This document shows positions 1 through 4,222 of a stretch of DNA of 5,960 nucleotides, piece by piece (position 1 is the stretch's first letter; each line of letters starts with the position of its first letter). The translations under genes were made by a program, and so were the position numbers. The notes beneath the pieces were generated by a model. The model saw only the letters and a program-made list of their open reading frames with translations. It was not told the origin of the DNA and ran no database searches. The stretch is from Flavobacteria bacterium RIFCSPLOWO2_12_FULL_31_7. Its GTDB lineage: Bacteria > Bacteroidota > Bacteroidia > Flavobacteriales > Flavobacteriaceae. The stretch lies in NCBI GenBank assembly GCA_001800945.1, contig MGWJ01000166.1:1-5960 (forward strand), written 5' to 3'.

Positions 1-520
1 CTTTTAAAAGAGTGGTTCCTTCTGGTGCAGTTACTAAATTTTTTGAAGTCATAACTTCAGTAATAGCTCTATCACTATCTTTTTCGAAACGTAAATCTCT
101 GTTTGTAACTATTCCTTTTAAAATGTCATTTTCATCAACAACTGGAATTCCGCCAATACCATATTTATGCATGGCATTTTTAGCATCACCAACATTTGCA
201 GTTAAGGGTAAAGTTACCGGGTCTATAATCATACCGCTTTCTGCACGTTTCACTTTGCGGACTTCAGCAGCTTGTTTTTTTATAGACATATTTTTGTGTA
301 AAACGCCAATTCCTCCTTCTTGAGCCATTGCAATTGCCATAGCACTTTCTGTAACCGTGTCCATTGCTGCGGAAACAATAGGCGTGTTCAAGGTGATGTT
401 TTTACTGAATTTAGATTGAATGGAAACTTCTCTTGGAAGTATTTCGGAATAATTTGGAATTAAAAGGACGTCGTCGTAAGTTAATCCTTCTCCAATAATT
501 TTAGAAGTGTGTGCTTTCAT
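1..520 (-). CDS. guaB: IMP dehydrogenase, N-terminal part (cut by window edge)
   Basis: Cytoplasmic enzyme that oxidises IMP to XMP with NAD+, the committed step of GMP synthesis. The 173 visible residues carry the family's N-terminal landmarks: LTYDDVLL at residues 13-20, the start of the TIM barrel with MDTVTE at 53-58, and GGIGVLHKN at 69-77. The barrel is then interrupted by a CBS module from about residue 95 (IIDPVTL, GIGGIPVVDE, GIVTNRDLRF), with the second CBS repeat beginning near 155. Full-length family members have about 490 residues, so roughly two thirds, including the catalytic cysteine loop, lies outside the window. The ATG at 520-518 is chosen because the protein starts just before the conserved region and a promoter lies 25 bases upstream. 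No Shine-Dalgarno is present, as is normal in this phylum. The gene is divergent from the membrane protein gene at 628. The family call is very secure. Confidence 0.97.
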   Translation of the reverse strand, partial: MKAHTSKIIGEGLTYDDVLLIPNYSEILPREVSIQSKFSKNITLNTPIVSAAMDTVTESAMAIAMAQEGGIGVLHKNMSIKKQAAEVRKVKRAESGMIIDPVTLPLTANVGDAKNAMHKYGIGGIPVVDENDILKGIVTNRDLRFEKDSDRAITEVMTSKNLVTAPEGTTLLK

Positions 521-545
521 GCTGCAATTGTAGTTAAATTGCGTG

Positions 546-575
546 CAAATTTAGTGAAATTTTAGCAATAATCAA
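546..575 (-). promoter_or_regulatory. guaB promoter (Bacteroidetes type)
   Basis: On the minus strand a TTG (-33 box, 575-573) is followed after exactly 19 bases by TAAATTTG (-7 box, 553-546), matching the Bacteroidetes primary sigma consensus TTG-N17-20-TAnnTTTG. The -7 box ends 25 bases before the guaB ATG, predicting a 5' leader of roughly 20 bases. It lies back to back with the promoter at 595-623. The two -33 boxes are 19 bases apart. Confidence 0.8.
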
Positions 576-594
576 TTGTTTTTATGCTAAATAA

Positions 595-623
595 TTGTTA
601 AGCGAGATAAATAATTATATTTG
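595..623 (+). promoter_or_regulatory. Promoter of the VUT-like membrane protein gene
   Basis: TTG at 595-597, an 18-base spacer, then TATATTTG at 616-623: a full match to the Bacteroidetes promoter consensus. The -7 box ends only four bases before the ATG at 628, so transcription should begin at or within about a base of the start codon. This argues against the in-frame TTG at 595 as a start codon, because that triplet is the -33 element itself. Confidence 0.75.
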
Positions 624-627
624 CGAA

Positions 628-1386
628 ATGGATTCGTTTATATATTTACTTTTAGAAACTTTGATTGTCGGTTTGATGATTTTAGGCTTATATGCTTCCA
701 AAAAACATTTTGGTATTGGCTTGCTGTTTATATTCATTGGAACAATGCAATTTTTTCAAACGATACTTTCAGGAAATGTTTACAATTTGTATTTTGATTT
801 ATTTTTGTTTTCCCCAGGTTCTACACTTGTTTTTATTTCTACTTTGTTTGCTGTTTTGTTGATTTTTAGAAATGAGAGTATTATTAAAGTAAGAAGTGTG
901 ATTTACGGAATCATTTTAAGTAATCTTGTTTTAGTTTTCTTGTCTTACATTTCTTTAGAACAAATATTAAGCGATAACTATTCAAGAAATTCTACATTTT
1001 TAGCGGAGATTTTTAACTTTGATATTACTTTGTTTTTAACAGGTATTGTGCTGTTGTATTTAGACATGATACTTATTGTGTTTGTTTTTAGGTATTTAGA
1101 ATCGAAATTTCCTAAAAACTATTTTTTACAATTCGCTGGAGCAACAATAACTACTGCAGTTTTAGATTCTCTTTTGTTTTATACCCTAAATTTTTATTCG
1201 GCACTAAACTATTCAGAAATGATGATAGGAAATATTGCAGGTAAAGTTTTAGTCTGTTTGGTTTTGTCGACTTTATTTACTTTCTATTTTGTGATTAATC
1301 CACAAAGAGAGAGTAATAAAAGAAAAGCTTTACAGGTTAAAGATATTTTAATGATTATTAATTTTACTACTAGTGGTAAGCGTTAA
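628..1386 (+). CDS. VUT/YhhQ-like multi-pass membrane protein (putative transporter)
   Basis: A 252-residue, very hydrophobic protein with about six or seven membrane segments (roughly residues 4-23, 28-47, 62-80, 88-110, 131-155, 166-190 and 199-224) and a basic C-terminal tail of about 28 residues. It resembles the VUT family (YhhQ queuosine-precursor transporters). A SPGSTLVF segment near 62-69 is followed by a basic, VRS-containing loop. A helix ends in VFVFRYLESK (151-160, like DVHVFNRL in YhhQ). LDSLLF (179-184) matches the conserved Asp helix, and GKVLV (205-209) matches the FKVL helix. This comparison is from memory, not a search. The Gln and Asp of the family's QxxD-like motif appear replaced by Met147 and Ile150, so the substrate may differ or be lost. 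An upstream in-frame TTG at 595 would add 11 residues but is the -33 promoter box. The 3' end overlaps the HMG-CoA lyase-like gene by 17 bases on opposite strands. The gene is certainly real; the family call is moderate. Confidence 0.75.
   Translation: MDSFIYLLLETLIVGLMILGLYASKKHFGIGLLFIFIGTMQFFQTILSGNVYNLYFDLFLFSPGSTLVFISTLFAVLLIFRNESIIKVRSVIYGIILSNLVLVFLSYISLEQILSDNYSRNSTFLAEIFNFDITLFLTGIVLLYLDMILIVFVFRYLESKFPKNYFLQFAGATITTAVLDSLLFYTLNFYSALNYSEMMIGNIAGKVLVCLVLSTLFTFYFVINPQRESNKRKALQVKDILMIINFTTSGKR
1364..1386. other. Tail-to-tail gene overlap with small palindrome
   Basis: The membrane protein gene ends with TAA at 1384-1386. The convergent lyase gene ends with TAG at 1372-1370. The two coding regions therefore share 17 bases in antisense. 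The shared stretch sits on the imperfect palindrome TTACTACTAGTGGTAA (1364-1379, six stem pairs including one G-U around a CTAG loop in the plus-strand RNA). No T-tract follows within a few bases, so I do not call a terminator. The two transcripts probably read into each other. Confidence 0.7.
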
Positions 1387-2233
1387 AAATTTTTAAAGCT
1401 TCATTGTACGAACTTTCAAAGCTTATTGGATGACAATTAGTTTCGGCTTTTTCAGTAGTAAAATAAGAAAGTAATTTTTCCGTTGGCATATTTCCAGTTA
1501 AGTCGTCTTTTGCCATCGGACAGCCACCATAGCCCTTTATTGCGCCATCAAAACGTAGGCATCCGGCTTTGTATGCGGCATCTACTTTTTCAAACCAAGT
1601 ATCTGGAGTGGTATGTAAATGGGCACCAAATTCAATTTTAGGATATTTTGGAATTAAATTACTAAATAAATAATCAATGGTTTCAGGGGTAGAAGAACCA
1701 ATTGTGTCTGAAAGTGATAAAATTTTCACACCCATATGGGCTAGTTTTTCTGTCCATTCTCCCACAATTTCTACATTATAAGGGTCTCCGTAAGGGTTTC
1801 CAAATCCCATAGAAATGTAAGTAACCACTTCTTTATTGGATTTGTCTGCGATTTCTAAAATTTCTTGTAGGCTAATTAGTGCTTCTGCAATAGTTTTATG
1901 TGTGTTTCGCATTTGAAAATTTTCCGAAATAGAAAATGGAAAACCTAAATATTGAATTTCCTTATGTTTAGAAGCTATTTCTGCTCCTTGAGTATTAGCA
2001 ATTATGGCAAGTAATTTACTTGTAGTTTGTGATAAATCTAGTTGTGCTAAAACTTCAGCCGTATCTTGCATTTGTGGAATGGCTTTTGGCGATACAAAAC
2101 TTCCGAAGTCAATCGTATCAAACCCAACTCGTAATAACGATTGAATATATTGTACTTTTTTTTCAGTTGGAATAAAAGTCTTGATGCCTTGCATAGCATC
2201 TCGCGGACATTCTATAATTTTAATTGCTGTCAT
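1370..2233 (-). CDS. Hydroxymethylglutaryl-CoA lyase family protein
   Basis: A 287-residue TIM-barrel enzyme of the HMG-CoA lyase / DRE-TIM family, which cleaves HMG-CoA to acetyl-CoA and acetoacetate (last step of leucine degradation). The catalytic features are in order. Residues PRDAMQ (10-15) supply Arg11 and Asp12. SFVSPKAIPQM (45-55) is nearly the textbook family block. SDT is at 175-177. HLH (205-207) gives the metal-ligand histidines, and GYGGCPMA (234-241) gives the catalytic Cys238. GNMPTE (247-252) gives Asn248. Length is normal for bacterial members (about 290-300). Two positions differ from the usual sequence: IDFGSF where most have IE before the SF block, and HLHTT where most have HxHDT. 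These may mark a Bacteroidetes clade or a changed acyl-CoA substrate. The start at 2233 is preceded by a consensus promoter only 8 bases away. No other leucine-catabolism gene is adjacent. Family is secure; the exact substrate is inferred. Symbols used for such genes are mvaB or hmgL. Confidence 0.9.
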   Translation of the reverse strand: MTAIKIIECPRDAMQGIKTFIPTEKKVQYIQSLLRVGFDTIDFGSFVSPKAIPQMQDTAEVLAQLDLSQTTSKLLAIIANTQGAEIASKHKEIQYLGFPFSISENFQMRNTHKTIAEALISLQEILEIADKSNKEVVTYISMGFGNPYGDPYNVEIVGEWTEKLAHMGVKILSLSDTIGSSTPETIDYLFSNLIPKYPKIEFGAHLHTTPDTWFEKVDAAYKAGCLRFDGAIKGYGGCPMAKDDLTGNMPTEKLLSYFTTEKAETNCHPISFESSYNEALKIFNAYH

Positions 2234-2241
2234 AAGAATGT

Positions 2242-2271
2242 CAAAGATAAGTAAAACTTTATTTTTTACAA
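2242..2271 (-). promoter_or_regulatory. Promoter of the HMG-CoA lyase-like gene
   Basis: On the minus strand TTG (2271-2269), a 19-base spacer and TATCTTTG (2249-2242) match the Bacteroidetes promoter consensus. Only 8 bases separate the -7 box from the ATG at 2233, so the predicted 5' leader is only about 2-5 bases and translation should be nearly leaderless. No Shine-Dalgarno is possible in that space. Confidence 0.78.
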
Positions 2272-2409
2272 ATATGTTTTTATGAAATCGCCATTTCGTC
2301 CCAAAAGACTAAACAAGTATGTGTTAACAAACACAGATGAATAAAAGGCGATACTAGATGTTGCTTATGAAAAATAAATTTTAAATGCATGAAATACGAA
2401 TTGAGTTAG
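2272..2409. other. Non-coding divergent region, left part
   Basis: No credible gene is present between the two divergent promoters; open frames here are under 20 codons. Small inverted repeats are visible. GAAAT/ATTTC frames CGCC at 2284-2297. TGTGTT/AACACA surrounds a four-base loop at 2320-2335. AGTAT (2316-2320) can pair with ATACT (2351-2355), and ATCGCC (2287-2292) with GGCGAT (2347-2352). Several of these are mutually exclusive and each is short, so they may be operator-like sites, a weak extended fold or chance in AT-rich DNA. Confidence 0.35.
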
Positions 2410-2506
2410 TGGTTGTAGCGGCATCCTTTTTGATTTGCTAAAAAAGTTTGTGTTAATAAGGTTTAAACTGTAGCAAAGCAAAAAGATATAGCTGAAGACG
2501 CGACCA
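2410..2506 (+). repeat. Large imperfect stem-loop element (possible dispersed repeat or structured RNA)
   Basis: The arms CTTTTTGATTTGCTA (2426-2440) and TAGCAAAGCAAAAAG (2471-2485) pair in 14 of 15 positions around a 30-base loop. An outer helix pairs TGGTTGT (2410-2416) with GCGACCA (2500-2506), including two G-U pairs. AGC (2417-2419) can pair with GCT (2491-2493) inside it. The internal loop keeps GCATC on one side and GATATA on the other. The loop contains a further short AGTTT/AAACT pairing (2445-2449 with 2465-2469). From memory, elements with a GTAGCGGCATCC left arm and a GATATAGC right arm recur between genes in Flavobacterium genomes; I cannot confirm this here. It lies between divergent promoters, so it is not needed as a terminator. 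The strand shown is arbitrary. Confidence 0.6.
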
Positions 2507-2521
2507 AAAACGTAATAAAAT

Positions 2522-2538
2522 GGAGTTGAGGGAACTCC
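2522..2538 (+). repeat. Perfect 6-bp hairpin GGAGTT/AACTCC
   Basis: GGAGTT (2522-2527) and AACTCC (2533-2538) form a perfect stem around a GAGGG loop, followed by an A-rich run. It directly follows the larger stem-loop and may belong to the same element. GAGTT at 2403-2407, just before that element, could alternatively pair with AACTC here and enclose the whole structure. An A-run rather than a T-run follows on the plus strand, so it does not look like a plus-strand terminator. Confidence 0.5.
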
Positions 2539-2572
2539 CTAAAAAAAATTATAAAAAACGTTTTTTTATTTA

Positions 2573-2580
2573 TACTTTTG
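2573..2580 (+). promoter_or_regulatory. -7 box of the alpha-oxoamine synthase gene
   Basis: TACTTTTG matches the TAnnTTTG -7 consensus and lies 23 bases before the ATG at 2604. No TTG is found at the usual distance. The best -33 candidate is TTA at 2549-2551 with a 21-base spacer, inside an A/T-rich tract that might itself help the promoter. This box supports starting the protein at 2604, because an upstream in-frame ATG at 2520 would place the promoter inside the coding region. Confidence 0.6.
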
Positions 2581-2603
2581 CACCACAAATTAAGTATAGT
2601 ATT

Positions 2604-3860
2604 ATGGTTAAAGATTTATTTGAAAGAATACAGCAAAATAAAGGGCCATTAGGTAAATGGGCTTCACAAGCAGAAGGGTATTTCGTATTTCCTAAATTGG
2701 AAGGTGAATTAGGTCCAAGAATGCAATTTCAAGGTAAAAATATATTAAACTGGAGTTTGAATGACTATTTAGGTTTGGCCAATCATCCAGAAGTTCGTAA
2801 GGCAGATACAGAGGCGGCGGCGCAATTTGGTGCAGCTTATCCAATGGGTGCGCGTATGATGAGTGGTCACACTTCTTATCACGAACAACTAGAAAGAGAA
2901 TTAGCGGCTTTTGTAATGAAGGAGTCAGCTTATTTATTAAATTTTGGTTACCAAGGAATGGTGTCAATTATTGATGCTTTAGTAACTAAAAATGATATTA
3001 TCGTTTATGATGTAGATTCTCATGCTTGTATTATTGATGGTGTGCGTTTACACATGGGAAAACGTTTTACTTACAAGCATAACGATTTAGAAAGTATGGA
3101 GAAAAACCTGCAACGTGCTACTAAAATGGCAACAGAAACAGGTGGAGGGATTTTATTTATTACCGAGGGAGTTTTCGGGATGAGAGGGCAACAAGGAAAA
3201 TTAAAAGAAGTTGTAGCTTTAAAAGAGAAATATAATTTCCGTTTATTAGTGGATGATGCACATGGTTTTGGAACTTTAGGTAAAACTGGAGCTGGAGCAG
3301 GTGAGGAGCAAGGTTGTCAGGATGGAATTGATGTGTATTTTTCAACTTTCGCAAAATCAATGGCAAATATTGGTGCTTTCGTAGCGGCAGATAAAGATAT
3401 TATTGATTACTTAAAGTATAATTTACGTTCTCAAATGTTTGCCAAAGCGTTGCCGATGATTCAAACTATTGGTTCGTTAAAACGTTTAGAATTGTTGCGT
3501 AATTCTTCTGAAATTAAAGATAAACTATGGGAGAATGTGAATGCGTTACAAAACGGATTAAAAGAAAAAGGATTCAATATTGGTGATACAAATACTTGTA
3601 TTACGCCAGTTTATTTAGAAGGAAGTATTCCGGAAGCGATGATAATGGTGAACGATTTGAGAGAAAACTACGGTATTTTCTTATCGATTGTTGTGTATCC
3701 AGTAATTCCAAAAGGGATAATTTTATTGAGAATGATTCCTACAACTACGCACACAATTGAAGATATTAATGAAACATTAACTGCTTTTGAAGCAATTCGT
3801 GAGAAATTAGTAAATGGAACTTACAAGCAGATAGCAGATTCTACAATTGTTGACAACTAA
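2604..3860 (+). CDS. PLP-dependent alpha-oxoamine synthase (serine palmitoyltransferase/KBL-like)
   Basis: A 418-residue cytoplasmic fold-type I PLP enzyme of the family that condenses an amino acid with an acyl-CoA or acyl-ACP and releases CO2 (serine palmitoyltransferase, glycine C-acetyltransferase/KBL, BioF, ALAS, cysteate acyltransferase). Key features are NDYLGLANHPEV (53-64), ARMMSGHTSYHEQLE (83-97), the PLP-stacking His140 in DSHACIIDG, and Asp217 and His220 in VDDAHGFG. The Schiff-base lysine is Lys251 in STFAKSMA. YPVIPKG (365-371) resembles KBL, and Arg376 in LLRMIPTTTHT sits where the family binds the substrate carboxylate. Length is normal for the family. An in-frame ATG at 2520 would add 28 residues made of hairpin and promoter sequence, so ATG 2604 is preferred. 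The gene stands alone, with its own promoter and terminator. In this phylum the likely roles are the first step of sphingolipid or sulfonolipid (capnine) synthesis, or threonine/glycine metabolism. The sequence alone does not separate these. Confidence 0.93.
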   Translation: MVKDLFERIQQNKGPLGKWASQAEGYFVFPKLEGELGPRMQFQGKNILNWSLNDYLGLANHPEVRKADTEAAAQFGAAYPMGARMMSGHTSYHEQLERELAAFVMKESAYLLNFGYQGMVSIIDALVTKNDIIVYDVDSHACIIDGVRLHMGKRFTYKHNDLESMEKNLQRATKMATETGGGILFITEGVFGMRGQQGKLKEVVALKEKYNFRLLVDDAHGFGTLGKTGAGAGEEQGCQDGIDVYFSTFAKSMANIGAFVAADKDIIDYLKYNLRSQMFAKALPMIQTIGSLKRLELLRNSSEIKDKLWENVNALQNGLKEKGFNIGDTNTCITPVYLEGSIPEAMIMVNDLRENYGIFLSIVVYPVIPKGIILLRMIPTTTHTIEDINETLTAFEAIREKLVNGTYKQIADSTIVDN

Positions 3861-3882
3861 TACTTGTTTGTTATAAATCATT

Positions 3883-3911
3883 AAAGCGCTAATTTATTTA
3901 GCGCTTTTTTT
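3883..3911 (+). terminator. Intrinsic terminator after the alpha-oxoamine synthase gene
   Basis: A perfect 10-bp stem, AAAGCGCTAA (3883-3892) with TTAGCGCTTT (3898-3907), encloses a TTTAT loop and runs into seven consecutive T (3905-3911). It starts 22 bases after the TAA stop at 3858-3860. The GC core (GCGC) followed by the T-run is a textbook rho-independent terminator. With the A-run on its other side, it could also terminate weakly in the reverse direction. Confidence 0.93.
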
Positions 3912-4156
3912 ATGGTGTTAAGCTTTTGTGTGAATGGAATTTAAGATTTTTGAAAGAAATGAAGTTGGTAAGAAAAAGCTTAATTTATTTTTTTGAAAGA
4001 TAATTTTGTGCCTAAATGCACCCGTTTTCATTTTCAAGAAAATAAATGTTAAATTAATTTAAATGTCTTAACTTTGTCTTAGAGCTTAAAAATTAATTAA
4101 TTAACAAAATTATTGATTAAATATTGATAAAAAATGAACTTTAGACGAAAATAAAA
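3912..4156. other. AT-rich intergenic region before secDF
   Basis: About 245 bases without a credible gene. A 10-bp inverted repeat, TTAAGCTTTT (3918-3927) and AAAAGCTTAA (3974-3983), is separated by 46 bases; the second arm is followed by a T-rich stretch. Two isolated -7-like boxes occur, TAATTTTG (4001-4008) and TAACTTTG (4069-4076), but neither has a TTG at the right distance. A small GTGC/GCAC hairpin lies at 4008-4021. Any transcript from these boxes would read toward secDF. Confidence 0.45.
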
Positions 4157-4187
4157 TTGTTTTATCCTTTATGAAATGATATATTTG
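4157..4187 (+). promoter_or_regulatory. secDF promoter
   Basis: TTG at 4157-4159, a 20-base spacer and TATATTTG at 4180-4187 match the Bacteroidetes promoter consensus, at the long end of spacer lengths. The -7 box ends 35 bases before the ATG at 4223, giving a leader of about 30 A-rich bases without a Shine-Dalgarno sequence, as expected for translation initiation in this phylum. Confidence 0.78.
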
Positions 4188-4222
4188 TCCGTTTTTAAAG
4201 AAAATAACTAAAATTAACTATA

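Noticed and set aside
12..323. Plus-strand open frame of 103 codons
   Set aside because: It is antisense to guaB, whose protein is unmistakable in the minus strand; the plus-strand product has no recognisable features.
595..627. TTG start codon giving a 263-residue membrane protein
   Set aside because: The TTG is the -33 promoter element and the -7 box lies within the would-be coding region, so the ATG at 628 is a better start.
2385..2441. 18-codon frame with a hydrophobic, Cys-ended peptide (VVVAASFLIC) resembling a tiny lipoprotein signal
   Set aside because: It is produced by reading through the left arm of the stem-loop element, ends at the stem, and has no -7 box directly before it.
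2692..2967. Minus-strand open frame of 91 codons inside the synthase gene
   Set aside because: It is the antisense shadow of a strongly conserved PLP enzyme and has no promoter box before it.
3160..3366. Minus-strand open frame of 68 codons inside the synthase gene
   Set aside because: Antisense shadow with a composition reflecting the complementary codons; no independent support.
4081..4140. AT-rich block with repeated ATTAATTAATTAA-like runs, considered as an origin or attachment site
   Set aside because: Low-complexity AT sequence with no DnaA boxes, iterons or flanking integrase; ordinary for an intergenic region in this phylum.
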